Below, piece after piece: positions 1-12,640 of a stretch of DNA of 64,000 bases (position 1 is its first letter; every line of letters starts with the position of its first letter). The stretch comes from Steromphala cineraria (taxonomy: Eukaryota > Mollusca > Gastropoda > Trochida > Trochidae). The position numbers were made by a program, and so were the translations under genes. The notes beneath the pieces were generated by a model. It was not told the DNA's origin and made no database searches. It was given only the letters and a program-made list of their open reading frames with translations. The stretch spans positions 28,351,450 to 28,415,449 of the forward strand of contig OU744728.1 in NCBI GenBank assembly GCA_916613615.1. Reading direction: 5' to 3'.

Positions 1-185
1 AACTATCCATTTTACATTCCAACTTCCTATGTTACAATCCAACTTTCCATTTTACATTACAACTTCCAATGTTACATTTTCCAACTTCTCTTCGTTACAT
101 TCAAACTTTCTATTTTGAAATGTCCAATATTTCTAATTTTCCTTGTTAAATTTCCAACTTATTATGTTACAATTTCCAACAGAAA
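1..185. repeat. Degenerate simple tandem repeat
   Basis: The sequence is built from loose copies of a motif like TTACATTCCAACTTCC, recurring roughly every 20-22 bases and drifting in sequence. The array is cut by the left edge of the window, so its full length is unknown. There is no coding potential. Confidence 0.7.
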
Positions 186-1605
186 GTGTGAGACTGTGTA
201 AATACAATGCTACACTTACCTTTCAGGTTCGAAAATACTGGAAAAAACATGATTTCCAAAACCCTACCAAAATTTTGTAATAAAGTCTATACCAGTTCAT
301 GTTCGTAATAAATAATTCTAATAAATCAACAGTTCTCAAATTTCTTTTAAAAAGCAAACATTATTTACTACCAAGCACTTTCATATATCGTTCGATGCAT
401 CTCAAATTATCATAAAATACCTAAATTCATTAAAATCATATTCATTATTATCAAATTATATTATAATGAGATATTTGAAGTAATCGATATGTAACGGATT
501 CAAAACAGAAATTTGCTATCACGTGACTCCTCATTTGAAATGATAATATTATATGAACTGATTTTTGTCTTGGATTCATTGTGTTTCATAAAGACAACAC
601 AAAATAACATCCGAGTTGATATGTTTAGAAATGATTATAAAATATTTACACATAATGTACGCTTTTGTTTATTGTAATTCCCTTCCATCCTCGGTCAGAG
701 AGGTGTCAGAAAGGTCATTGTGACCCGACATTACGAAAATAGCTTCATCAACATTTTCTTAGTTAGGCGTTTGCAAGATAATCTCTGGATTATCTTGGGC
801 AATATCAAGCATTTTGCAGTCAACATTTAAGTGGAGTTTTTATTCATCCCAAAAATACCAGTTTATAATATTTCTGTGGTGAGTTTTTTTCTGGATATTA
901 TGAATTTTTCATCAAGGGGCGTAACTCTTCAAGCTTTCGTTTCCATCTTACATGTACAAGCTAATCTATCGGTATTTGCTTTGTCTGGGTGTTTCGTGGC
1001 TGTCTGGGTTGCATCAGGGGCGGTAACTCTTCCTACCTTCTGGCGAGTTTTCTCTAAAATAAATAAATTTGTTAAAAACAACCAGCGCTGAATAAAATAT
1101 GATAAAATATTTGGGCATTTTCATATTGAAATGTATTTGAAAGAAAACATAACAATATCTGATTATAAATATTACATCAAAACCATATACATCAACTGTA
1201 TTGAACTTTGTTATATACGTCATTGCTTAAGCCTATTTACATTCCTGGTTCCGCCTAGTTCTATTTCAGACAAAATTACGTATGTAGCTATTTATAAGAA
1301 GTTTAAATCACCTCCTATACTTCGAATGAAAACATCAAACCGTCGAAGATTTGACCCAATATGAATTCGACGGTTTTCAATTGTTTGTTTACACTCAGAG
1401 CATCGAATGTTGACTTTTAGAAGGCGATCAACCTAGAGGAAATGTGTGTGTACACATGGAGAGGCTATAGAAAGGGGATGATTTCTAACTCGGTACATGT
1501 GACCTCTTAATGTCTATAACACGAAAACACATCTTAATATAGATCGGGAAAATAAACAACCCTCTTCGTTACAGTTCGTACGTATTTCATTTCTGCCCTA
1601 AGCAA
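186..1605. other. Intergenic, no gene seen
   Basis: AT-rich sequence with no reading frame that looks like a protein family. Two similar short passages, at about 914-950 and 1012-1050, share a core resembling GGGGCGTAACTCTTC and may be an old local duplication. A small inverted repeat, AACCGTCGAA with TTCGACGGTT, spans 1339-1378. Confidence 0.5.
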
Positions 1606-1800
1606 AGCAGACGACATTCGATATTCTAATATTCTCGATTTAGTGCAACTGCCAGTTAGACTGAGTTAGGCTTATGACCAAAGCATTATCCCATAGCAGC
1701 AGGCGATATTCGATGTTCTAAATATTCTGCATTTGGTTCAACCGGCAGGTTGACTGTCTATTGACCCCAGAGTAGCAGACGATCTTCGATTTTCGGAATA
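1606..1800. repeat. Degenerate tandem repeat, three units
   Basis: Three diverged copies of a GCAGACGATATTCGAT-like motif followed by an AATATTCT-like tail begin near 1606, 1696 and 1769, so the spacing is about 75-90 bases. No protein is implied. Confidence 0.45.
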
Positions 1801-2097
1801 TTAAGACCAACAACAGGTTTAAAGCACGACCTTTGACCTCGGTGTACGCCCACAACGTGTGTTACAGGTTGTGGGTGACCTCAAACGATTCGACCTTGAA
1901 ATTCCGAGATTTAGTAGAGCATAGGTTTTGTTCCGTCCATAATGATTCATATCAACAGACATATGTGTACAGTTATCAATCTGTTTCCTGTTTTCGTGGT
2001 TTCTTCCTCCTGTGGACACCGTCAAACCGGCGGCCTGACAAGGAAGTTGTGACATAAGCACTTGTATGTCCCCTGTCACCTCACAATATTTGTAAAA

Positions 2098-2665
2098 CTG
2101 CATTTTAATAATCATTACATGACCGATAGAAATGACAATCCCTTCATAAGGGAGGATGGTTGATGTAGTTATAAAAAGAGGCTTTATGTAAAATCCTGTT
2201 AGGCATTTTGACGTAGCTGTAGCATGTAAGCCTTTTTGTAAAAATGCATTTTAATAATCATTATATAGACGATAGAAATGACAATCCCTTCACAAGAGAG
2301 GGTGGTTGATGTAACTATAGCCGTATGATAGAGGCTTCGTTTGTGTAAAAACCTGTTAGGCATTATGACGCAGTTAAAGCATGTAAGCATTTTTGTAAAA
2401 CTGCATTTTGATAATCATTACATAGGCGATAGAAATGGCAATCCCTTCACAAGGGAGGATGGTTAATGTGGTTTAAACATATTTATTTCAATAAAGAATT
2501 GGATTGGTAAACAAGCTAAAAGCTTATGTTAATACCGCTTCAAGGATGGTTAATGTGGCTATAGGTGTATGATATAGGCTGTATGTAAAAGCCTGTGAGA
2601 AATATTGACGTAGATGTCGCATGTTAGCCTTCTGGTAAACCTGCATTCGAATTGTCATTAAACAA
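2098..2665. repeat. Tandem repeat, unit about 145-155 bp
   Basis: Units beginning with a CATTTTAATAATCATT-like string start near 2103, 2247 and 2403, with a degenerate fourth near 2642. Each contains GATAGAAATGACAATCCCTTC, an AGGCTT(T/C)(A/G)T segment and a TGTTAGGCATT segment in the same order. This is a local tandem amplification. Short reading frames across it are by-products. Confidence 0.75.
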
Positions 2666-3744
2666 ACATTAGATTAGTAGGCCTACGTTGTGAATAATAA
2701 TGCCTTTACAATGTTAATGTTGTGTTTTGAAGTCTAGATGTGACGTGTGTTGTTCATGCTGTTCTTGTAGTATAATGTCGTGGCTCTGCTGTTTTGTGCT
2801 GTAACAATTTTGGTTGTGGCTGTTAGGAATGTGGCTTTTGTGTCTTATATTGTGTCTGTTTTGCTGTATCTGTGCTGTTGTGTGTTAATGGATGAAAGGC
2901 TGTGAGGTTGTGTCACTTTTGTGACCAATTGATATCAGCATTAAATTCTAAACCATATAAATAGTTAAACCTGAGTACGGAATTGTAATATGGAATGATG
3001 AATTATAAACATTCTTTGATATCATGACATTCTTATAACATGTAAATTATCGAAATTCCAATATCACTAAGCTATGTCGTCTAATATATACTTCTCTGAT
3101 ATGACAAATTGATTGTTTAGCCTACATTCCCTGGCAAACAGTTGCTTTGCTGCGAGAGATTTGTTTATTCGCTTTATGATTCACACACATAACAGTATAT
3201 ATATAAGCAGTGTATTAAATCCAATATTATTTAAATGAATGATGACTGTGCATGTTTTAACTACAATAACTGACATACAATAGCTTGTATATATCTGCAT
3301 CCATATAAAGGAAGTACAAAGGTTATAGTGTCTATTGTTCGATAAAATGTTATCCGTTATCTATAGTTAGCATTGCCTGGTAAGAACAATTAATAAACTA
3401 TTTCCTTGTAGATATCAAGACTTAGCTTAGCATCATGTGTACTTTTGCATGAACGATCCGCCAGAAGCAATATGATTGAAATAATTTAATAAATAAATTA
3501 CATGGAGAAATATATATATATAGGTCACATGAAAGGTAAACTGTGTTAATACTGCTTATTGTCATAGATATACAAAAATCAGTATTTCCACAACAGTGGG
3601 CCTATATGATTTCAGACCTATGATATAATTTCCTTATGTACTCGTACTTTGATTTTACATCCTGTAGGCATTATGTTTTCCACTAGATGTAAATCTTCGG
3701 GACCGATCGAGGTGAACTTGAGGTCTTAAACAACTAGAAATCTG
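2666..3744. other. Intergenic, no gene seen
   Basis: AT-rich and GT-rich unique sequence without a recognisable exon. A short TATATATATA run lies near 3513-3523. Nothing else supportable. Confidence 0.45.
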
Positions 3745-4317
3745 TGCATGTGATGCACTGTGATGTCCCCCGCTAACATTTAATCCGAAAGTGACCCTAC
3801 CCCCATTATGTACAAATTTCATATTGTTTCCATGGAAACCAGAAAAATAACAATTGAGAATAACCAAAGTAGCAAAAGGCACCACTCCTCCAGTAGTTCT
3901 AACCACATATCAAGTCTAGTGAAAATATTTTGAATACTTTTTAAGCTAAAGTACGGAAACAGACCCTACCCCCATATACACCTAGTTCAACTTGTTTTTT
4001 TAGAAACCAGAAAAAAAATTCAGAATAACTAAAATAGAAAAAGGCTCCACTCCACCACTAGGTCTAACCACATACCAAGTTTCGTAAAATCATATTGAAT
4101 AGTTTTTGAGATATTGCCCGGAAATGGTCCTTTCAAACTGTTGCCATGGAAACCAGGAAAATTATATAATTCAGAATAACCAAAATAGCAAAAGGCACCA
4201 CTCCAGTACTAGATCTAACCACATACCAAGTTTCGTTAAAAATATTGAACAGTTTTGGAGATATGGTCCGGAAACGAAAGCGTTACGGAATTACGGAATT
4301 TCGGACGGAACCGAAAA
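3745..4317. repeat. Three diverged tandem units, 160-190 bp
   Basis: The order CCATGGAAACCAG, then a CAGAATAACCAAAATAG-like string, then an AAAGGCACCACTCC-like string, then CTAACCACATACCAAGT, then a GAGATATGGTCCGGAAA-like string occurs three times (about 3760-3960, 3961-4130 and 4131-4280). It ends in the hairpin at 4323-4350. I recognise this style of block from bivalve genomes as a dispersed repeat; that is recollection, not a search result. Confidence 0.7.
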
Positions 4318-4322
4318 CATCA

Positions 4323-4350
4323 TGTCTCCCGCAAAGCTTTGCGGGGGACA
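4323..4350. repeat. TGTCTCCC hairpin ending the repeat block
   Basis: A near-perfect 28-base palindrome: TGTCTCCCGCAAAGC is followed directly by TTTGCGGGGGACA. It closes the upstream tandem block. The same TGTCTCCC/GGGAGACA ends recur at 26643-26674. Confidence 0.7.
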
Positions 4351-4359
4351 TAATGAACA

Positions 4360-5081
4360 GTGGGTCTGCTTTGATATACAGATATACTTTGATATATTGA
4401 TTTACAAAGATGCTTTTTACATATGGATGTACAGAGATGCTTTGAAATATGGACATACAGAGGTGCTTTGTCATATGGATATACAGAGATGCCTTGACAT
4501 ACTGATGTACGGAGATGTATTGATGTATTGATGTACAGAGATCCTTTTTCATATGGATATACAGAGATGCTTTGACATATTGTTGTACAGATACGCCTTT
4601 ACATATTGATGTACAAAGATGTATTGATGTATTGATGTTCAGAGATGCTTTGAAATATGCATATACAAAGATGCCTTGACATATTGATGTACAGTCATTG
4701 ATGCTTTGAAATATGGTTCTTCAAAAAGGCTTTAACGTATTGATATACAAAAATGCTTTAACGTATTGATATCAGAAATGCTTTGACGTGTTCATATACG
4801 AAGATGCTTTGACGTATTGATATACAGAGAAGCTTTGGAATATTGATATGCAGAGATACGTTGACATATTGATATACAGGGATGCTTTGACGTATTGATA
4901 TACGGAGATACCTTGACATATTGATATACAGGGATGCTTTGACGTATTGATATACGGAGATACCTTGACATATTGATATACAGGGATGCTTTGACGTATT
5001 GATATACGGAGATACCTTGACATATTGATATACAGGGATGCTTTGACGTATTGATATACGGAGATACCTTGACATATTGAA
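4360..5081. repeat. Minisatellite, 52-bp unit
   Basis: Units of the type TTGATATACAGGGATGC, TTTGACGTATTGAT, ATACGGAGATACC, TTGACATA start at 4869, 4921 and 4973, exactly 52 bases apart. Upstream (4360-4868) is a more degenerate field of the same half-unit (TTGA.ATACAGAGATGC). The array grades directly into the 57-bp version that follows. The minus strand stays open for 369 codons across it, but that protein is only a translation of the repeat. Confidence 0.85.
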
Positions 5082-5450
5082 TTGATGTTCAGGGATGCTT
5101 TGACGTATTGCCATACGGAGATACCTTGACATATTGAATTGATGTTCAGGGATGCTTTGACGTATTGCCATACGGAGATACCTTGACATATTGAATTGAT
5201 GTTCAGGGATGCTTTGACGTATTGCCATACGGAGATACCTTGACATATTGAATTGATGTTCAGGGATGCTTTGACGTATTGCCATACGGAGATACCTTGA
5301 CATATTGAATTGATGTTCAGGGATGCTTTGACGTATTGCCATACGGAGATACCTTGACATATTGAATTGATGTTCAGGGATGCTTTGACGTATTGCCATA
5401 CGGAGATACCTTGACATATTGAATTGATGTTCAGGGATGCTTTGACGTAA
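5082..5450. repeat. Minisatellite, 57-bp unit, seven copies
   Basis: Seven nearly identical units start at 5082, 5139, 5196 and every 57 bases to 5424. Relative to the 52-bp unit they carry a 5-base duplication (ATTGAATTGA instead of ATTGA), and GATATAC is changed to GATGTTC or CCATAC. The 57-bp length is divisible by three, which keeps long minus-strand frames open. The last copy breaks off at GCTTTGACGTA near 5449. Confidence 0.9.
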
Positions 5451-6346
5451 GCACATACAGAGGGGACGACAGACCGATGCATGGGGGTTAGGCAGGGGTA
5501 GGGTGACATAGAGAGGTGAGCACGAGAGAAAGGCGGAGGGGGGTGAAGACTTGGAGACAGAGGTTCGGGGATGGATTACACAGACTAACGAGATAGACAG
5601 AGAAAGATTGGAAGACAGTGAGCCAGCCAGACAAGTGAAACGCAGACAGATATACAGCGAGCTGCGAGACGCTGTTCTTTCATATAGGTCAATCGTTTTA
5701 TCAGCTATTGAACAACAGCTTCTGTGTATTGGGTTCCTGTAATATGCGTTTCCAAGTTTTAAAACTTTGCCTCCCGACCTCGTGTGATTTTTGTCTGAGA
5801 CCTCAAATATACATGCACAATCATGCATTCCAGAATTAAGCTGTTTAAAAACAATCCATAACACCATTCGGTGATAATTTCAATTTCGACTTTTTATGAT
5901 ACATGTCATCAAAACATTCCCTAATATATCTCTGTGGTAACTTTCCCTGATATGATGTTATGAATCGGTACACATCAATATATATGCCCATGACACTTCC
6001 ATAATCTATTTCCAAATTGTATTTTAATATGCTTTCCATAATACATTTCCAAACCAAATTTAAATGATACTGTTCTGTATCTCCATAATCGATTTTATAG
6101 ATCATTTTCATAGAAAACTGTCAAAACTTGTCATTGGGCATTCCAATACTGCTTGAAAATCATTTGATGAATATGATAATTTGATTTTATTATAAATTTG
6201 ATTGACAATTCTTGCAGATCGATATTTTGATGAATGTCATTCAAAATATTCATTCATCCCTTAATAGATTGTTGTCAGTCATGTAATAGATAAAGGAATG
6301 CCAAACAATATTGCAATGTTCACAAAAGCCCTCTTAAATACCTAAG
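5451..6346. other. Intergenic, no gene seen
   Basis: A purine-rich passage (about 5460-5660) gives a 63-codon plus-strand frame with no family resemblance. The rest is AT-rich. I see no supported exon or RNA. Confidence 0.45.
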
Positions 6347-6382
6347 TATGTGTATGTATGTATGTATGTATGTATGTATATG
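6347..6382. repeat. (GTAT)n microsatellite
   Basis: An essentially perfect run of about nine GTAT tetranucleotides with one GTGTAT interruption near the start. Confidence 0.9.
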
Positions 6383-6647
6383 TCAAACATGGTCTATATT
6401 AAGCCGGAGTGTCCCCGATGATAGCGTTTGTTTATGAAAATGATATTGAAAATGATTGTTAAATTGAACAAACAAAGGGGGACATATTATCAAATTCTCA
6501 CTCCCTTTGTAAATAAGAACGACGAAGAGACGGGGCTTAGTTATTTCTGTTATGTCAATTGTAAACATGGTTATGTTTTCGAATTTCAGGGAAATGAATG
6601 AAAATTGGGTCAATATAATAGAGTGACCTTAAATGTAACGTAATGTA

Positions 6648-7223
6648 CACTCAGGGGCAAAAGAAACGATACCAACTTTTCAAAAGAGTACAAAACAAAA
6701 TCCTGTTGTAAATGAAATGCGACTACGAGCCCTTGTGATAGGCACATCAGTCGTGAAGAAGTACTCACAACTTCAAACATCAAAGGATAATACTTATAAT
6801 TGTATGACTGTTCAAATACACGAGGGGTCAAAAAACAGCTTTTTCGATGTTATTTTTGGTCATAATCTTTGAAATTGGAATAAAATAATTATGAAATTTA
6901 AAAATCTACAAAATCTAAGATGTTATCAATATAAGTAACGCTTGTAGAAGTTAATTTGTTCACGCATTTTGCCTGTATTTTGGTTTAAAAACAAGAAAAA
7001 GGGCCATTTTCACTATCCTATCTCGTCTAGTTAAGGAGATTTTTAAACAGCGTTTTTTGAAAGGCTTGTATTTTAAAAGTGTTAACAGATATAGCTCTGA
7101 AATTAAAAACTTAGTTCAGTTTGCTCTTGAATACATGAATAAACCCTGTTTCAGTCGTAACTATCAATCGTAGATTAACCTATCATGCATTTTATATGGT
7201 ATCGTTTCTTTTGCCCCTGAGTG
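6648..7223. mobile_element. TA-flanked non-autonomous DNA transposon, 576 bp
   Basis: The ends are perfect inverted repeats of about 27 bases, beginning CACTCAGGGGCAAAAGAAAC and reading the same inward from 7223 on the other strand. A TA dinucleotide sits immediately outside each end (6646-6647 and 7224-7225). This fits a Tc1/mariner-type MITE. The interior has no transposase frame; three short frames in it look incidental. Intact inverted repeats suggest a fairly recent copy. Confidence 0.85.
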
Positions 7224-7225
7224 TA

Positions 7226-9235
7226 ATGTAACGCCATTTACCTAATCATATTTTAAAAGTTTTATATTGTTCCTGCTTTTAGTAAAACGGGTATAATATG
7301 TGAATCTCGATTCATGTGGATCTTACAGACAGGATAGTTGTTAAGGGTTCTGTTTGAATGATTTCCCTTCAATATCATGATAAAATGTTCATGAATTGAT
7401 GTGCTTAATGTTGGCCATATTGTAAAAAGGGAGAAATGAAGAGAAAATTGGAAAACTGATAATTAAGATTTTTTTCTTGTAATGTCATTTTCATTTACTT
7501 ATGATATACCAAAATAAATATGATATATTTGAAACACGGTATTCAAAAACATATAAGTTAATCATCCTGTTTGCTTTTGCAATATATTTGTATATCAGAA
7601 ATATTTTCCAACGCCAAAAGTTATTTATAGAAAACTGTATACGTTATTTTAACGTTCAATATTTACTAGTAAAAAAGGTATTCACTTTTGATAATAAGCA
7701 GTTCGTCAATCTAAAGATGTATAATTACAATGTCAAAATTTCTAATTATCTTTAATTATTTTCTACAGTGGACCGTGAAATGCATTCTCATTTTCTGTGA
7801 ATTTTATGAACTTTCAATGAACTGTTTCATTGAACTACTGCCTGTCAGAGTCCAGTAGCACAGTTTCAAATTTCATTTAATCACTAACAGACGGTATCAA
7901 ATGAAATTATATAACACATCTCTCATTATCATTGCAACCATCTTGCCAGATGAAAGATCAAATTTCACAATTACAATCATATACTACTCAGATTACAGAC
8001 AGACAGACAGACAGAATACATACAGACAGACAGATGTTTTATTTTAGTCGCGCCTCACATAAAATAAATGATTAACATACGTTATAAAATATAACATAAA
8101 AGTTAAAAACACTTAAAAGGAGTATGATAATTGAAAAAACCCATTTCAATCACGAAATAGCTAAATGCATAAAAATGATATATAAAGCCATTAATAGAAA
8201 TATCAAATGAATGTTATGATGTTTTAATATATTGATTGATAACATTGTCGTTTGGAGGAAAACTTCGTTCGATTGCTTTAAACAAAAATTGCCATTGATT
8301 TGACCACTTTCGAGGTCGAGATGACCTTAAGAAAAGTTGAACTCAAATGCATACATGCATTCTGGCACGTAGTCAATTATGAAAAAACTAAAATGTTATC
8401 AAAGTTAAAATTGCAACAAACCAGTGCCTGACAAATCAACGTATTAATTCACAGATATAATACAACGGGTTGGTTTGGCAGAATAATATTTAGTCTATTC
8501 AAGGTACGAAAACCTTAAGTTCTTCTCCATGGTATAGAAAGGAGATTGCATTATCCGAACGACTGTTAGTCAAAACACTAAGCCTTGGTATTGACATGTA
8601 TTATTAGTGATACGATAAGAGAGTTGGCAGATATCAAACCGCCTTTCCTTCAATAAAGATGTATGTTTAGGGGACACAAGTTATTATGGATAAGTAAAAA
8701 TGTTGGCATCAGTGTATACAATAAGCGAGTTGACATATATCAAACGTCTATCATTCAATAAAAACATTATTTAAGTGGACAAACATTTTTTAGGATTAAT
8801 GAATTTCTTGTAAATATGAAGAATGTATTGACAACATTATGACATATCCGTAGTGTATGTAAATGTTATTGGTAAAATGATCAGTTTTAGAAATTTGTGA
8901 ATATTGTATCATAAGAAAATACTAAGCTTGTCATGTAAGGGATTCTTTTCATTTAACTAAACGGAAATAAAATAAATGCTTAGTAACACGACATCAAATA
9001 CTCAACCACCACGACATATTTGAAAATGATATTCTAAACTTAGTGTATCATGAAAATATCAGACTAGTTCAAAAATAATAACTCATAAAATCCAACAAAA
9101 GTTTTCATAAACTAGTTTACCAAACTTTAATGTTACTAAAACAAATTTAATGTATTCTTTTATTATACAACGTCAATCTATATCTAAATACCTATATATT
9201 ACATGTATTATGTAACACGACAGTAAAGGTTTTCC
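7226..9235. other. Intergenic, no gene seen
   Basis: AT-rich sequence with one diverged direct duplication of about 125 bases (near 8595-8700 and 8715-8800, sharing ATACGATAAG..AGTTG..ATATCAAAC). The microsatellite at 7997-8035 is listed separately. An 84-codon frame at 7501-7755 is low-complexity and not supported. Confidence 0.45.
7997..8035. repeat. (CAGA)n microsatellite
   Basis: Two runs of CAGACAGACAG separated by AATACATA. Confidence 0.85.
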
Positions 9236-9485
9236 TCATGATAATATAACACTATCATACAACCGAACAATTAAGAATGATATCTCAGGACTATCACACT
9301 ATCACACTATCATACTTTCATACAAACGAACAATTAAGAATGATATCTTAGGACTATATTACTATCACACTATCACACTATCATATAACCGAACAATTAA
9401 GAATGATATCTCAGGACTATCACACTATCACACTATCACACTATCACACTATCACACTATCACACTATCATACAACCGTACAATT
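9236..9485. repeat. Nested tandem repeat, ACTATCAC runs in a longer unit
   Basis: A longer unit containing AACAATTAAGAATGATATCT followed by (A/C)AGGACTAT recurs about four times, near 9266, 9328, 9392 and 9480. Runs of the 7-mer CACTATC lie between the copies. The short runs differ in length between units, as expected for slippage inside a larger tandem array. Confidence 0.85.
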
Positions 9486-10915
9486 AAGAACGATATATTA
9501 GGGCTATACGGTAACACCCTGACCTCTCTTAGTGCTACCCCTTAAACCGTATTGTCATGCTAGCGATTATTCATACTTATCGATTGATTCGGGAGTGGCC
9601 AAAATAGGCCGTATAGGTCATGAAGAATGCCTTATAAGTACACAACACCTAGCTTTCTATGAATCACAGTACATATATTATTCACCATACAGTCCGTACT
9701 TAGTTAAAATACTAGGTGATAGATATAGTATTTAGTACGGTCTGTTTATAGAACCCTTGGGTAATATACATGAGGATTATTACATGCGGCATACTATTTG
9801 TGTATTTCCAGAGCGTTGTAGAACAAAGAGAAACGATTTTGAGATCTATATGCTAAACTTCGATTATAATGAATACCTAAATATACGGTTACATTCAGAG
9901 TCTGACAATTCCAAATAAGGAAGTGTAATGATCTCCCTCCAATATTCTTATGACGTCATAGGTGTTGCAATACAGGATCTTAATCTGTAACAATATTGTA
10001 TTCAAACTATGACAATAGGTATAGAGGTTTCAGCGTATATACTGTACGAAATAATTTAGTATAAATGATATTTTATTACAGTACCAATAGATTAAGATAT
10101 ATTATTTATAATCATTAAATACATGTTTAGACATTGATAATGTGTTATAAATTCGTAATGTCAAAATGTAATATATCGTATATATATATATATATATAAT
10201 ATTTTGTAAGTACATATAAGTATATGGTACACATTCAGCAACATTAGTAAAGAGACTATCACAGATGACTATAGAATGAAATAAATAGTATTTGTGAATG
10301 AGCTATGTATGTAAGTAGGTAAGTATAAAGCATGATCAGAATGTCGTTCAACTAATGTATACTTTCACAAGGCGTGTTTACTGATCCGTGACGAAATACG
10401 AAAACCTATTCAGGGTTGATTAAAAAAATAGCTTGAATACCATTCGTACGTGTGTTATAGCACAAAGTAGGCCGTCCTGGTTTAGAAAACGAACAACAAA
10501 ACTATGTTCAAGACGCCATAAAACGTAACTGTTATTGTAGGGTTGAAATATTCGTTAATGTCATAAAACAACAACATTTAATGATTTGTCAACACAATCC
10601 TAAGCCATATATGGGTTTACCAATACAAACATACGAGGGCAGATGTACCAAACGATGAATTGGAAAAAGGAATAACCTAGAAATCCCGTCCGCTCAAAAC
10701 GTTTAGTTATCACCCTGGATAGATCAATAACCAACACTGCATCATCATAGTTGTCGTCGTCGTCATCGTCGCTGTCATCATGAGAGTATTGTATGACTGA
10801 AAACGGACAGCATTTTCATTAAACTGATCATTCGTGTGACAATTTGGTTTGATTTTGATAATAGATCATATGATATATAATTAGATCGCATTAAAACTAT
10901 CCCTCCCTGCTTCCT
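9486..10915. other. Intergenic, no gene seen
   Basis: AT-rich. A TATATATATATATA run lies near 10181-10197 and a short GTC-rich run near 10750-10775. No exon or RNA gene is supportable. Confidence 0.45.
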
Positions 10916-10961
10916 TGATCATAATCAACATCATCTTCGTCATCATCATCATCAACATCAT

Positions 10962-11005
<44 letters not shown>

Positions 11006-11463
11006 CAATTATCGTCATCATCATATCCTCATCATCATCAACACAATTATCGGCATCATCATTATCGTCATCATCGTCATTATCATCATCATTGTCGTCA
11101 TCATCATCATCATCGTCAACGTCATTACCATCAGCATCATAACCATCATCATTATCACCGTCATCATCATCGTTATCATCATCATCATTGTCGTCATCAT
11201 CATCATCGTCGTCAACGTCATTATCATCAGCATCATTACCATCATCATTATCACCGTCATCATCATCGTTATCATCATCATCATTGTCGTCATCATCATC
11301 ATCGTCGTCAACGTCATTATCATCAGCATCATTACCATCATCATTATCACCGTCATCATCATCGTTATCATCATCATCATTGCCGTCATCATCATCATCA
11401 TCATCATCATCATCGTCGTCGTCGTCGTCGTCAACGTCATTATCATCAGCATCATTATCTTCA
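10916..11463. repeat. (ATC)n satellite with 96-bp higher-order unit
   Basis: About 540 bases made almost only of ATC, GTC, ACC and AGC triplets. Above the triplet level is a 96-base unit marked by GTCAACGTCATTA. The marker starts at 11115, 11211 and 11307, then at 11430, where the last unit has gained 27 bases of ATC/GTC. Because both periods are multiples of three, all frames stay open (poly-Asp on the minus strand, poly-Ser and poly-Ile on the plus). The composition and absence of flanking exon signals make a gene unlikely. Confidence 0.9.
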
Positions 11464-11477
11464 CCCCCACCCCCCAC

Positions 11478-12640
11478 ATAGGTTCGCTGTAGGTGAAATT
11501 ATCAATGTAAAGTTAATTAAGAATGTTATTACACATTGTGATATAACCTCACATGCTTCCGATTTGTGTTATATAATAACTGTGGAGCGATGACGCAATA
11601 ACGTTACGCCTCAATAATCAATGAACTATTGCATTTCATGCCAATGTCATTAGTAATATTCTTGTCTTTTGGTTTGATTCATATTAATCAATACTAAATC
11701 AAATACTTAAAACTTATCGTGTTATACATTTTTATGTACCTTGTATAAATGGGTTTTGTATACTTCACGCTCTCTGATAGTAAATCACTCATTCGTACAA
11801 ATGATGAATTGGAATTAGTTTAGCCTTCTCCATGTAACTATATAGATAGATACAACATTCTGTCATATGTTCATTCACTCGTTGTACTTATATTCAATCA
11901 ATCTCTTCCAGGTGACTCATCAGTCATCCTCTTTTCTGAATATAAAGATATTGGAAAATGTTGATAATAATGTATACTTAAATGGTATCACATATACACG
12001 GCTATGAGTAAATATCACAGCGACACATCTCAAAAAGATTTACACAACGCTAATACCTTATATAGAAATGTACACATGATAGACATATGACAATGTCGAT
12101 ATCCGATGAAGACATACCTTGTTTAGAGACATACCAACAATTGACACAAACATGTAGAAACCATTATAAGCGGGGTATGACAGATAATATGTGGACATCT
12201 TTATATAGACAAAGCAAATGGTCATACCTTATATAGATATACAAACACATAGTAGAAAAGTAAATAAAGTCTAAAATGGTCTTCAATTATACGTACGCTC
12301 ATATCTCTCGTGACAAATACCAAAAATATCTCAACGAGAAAGGTGAAATTTGATACTACATATTTCTTGAGTGTTGTCGCCAGGAGTGACACATATAAAT
12401 GTTTCTATTTCACAAAATGACACATACATTGTATGTTTAAAGGTAAACAGATATTTTTTAAAATATTATTTATTTTAACTGTGTCCTGATATGTTTTTTT
12501 CACGAATAAGGAACAGAATAATTCTATACATAATAAGCTCAATTCAATGAAACAAATTCATAACGACACCATATTTCATTAACTCTAAAATAACATATTT
12601 GAACTAGACCAATGAATTTAAATCAGTATTTAGTGTCATC
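11478..12640. other. Intergenic, no gene seen
   Basis: AT-rich unique sequence. Weak recurrence of TACCTTATATAGA-like strings near 12055, 12113 and 12228 hints at an old, decayed tandem repeat. No coding region. Confidence 0.4.

Noticed and set aside
5551..5742. 63-codon charged plus-strand frame
   Set aside because: It lies in a purine-rich patch beside a minisatellite; no family resemblance or splice context.
4758..5867. 369-codon minus-strand frame
   Set aside because: It is a translation of the 52/57-bp minisatellite. A second overlapping frame is equally long, the product is a simple repeat, and there are no gene signals.
10881..11477. 198-codon poly-Asp minus-strand frame and similar plus-strand poly-Ser frames
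   Set aside because: A triplet satellite opens every frame on both strands; nothing outside the repeat looks coding.
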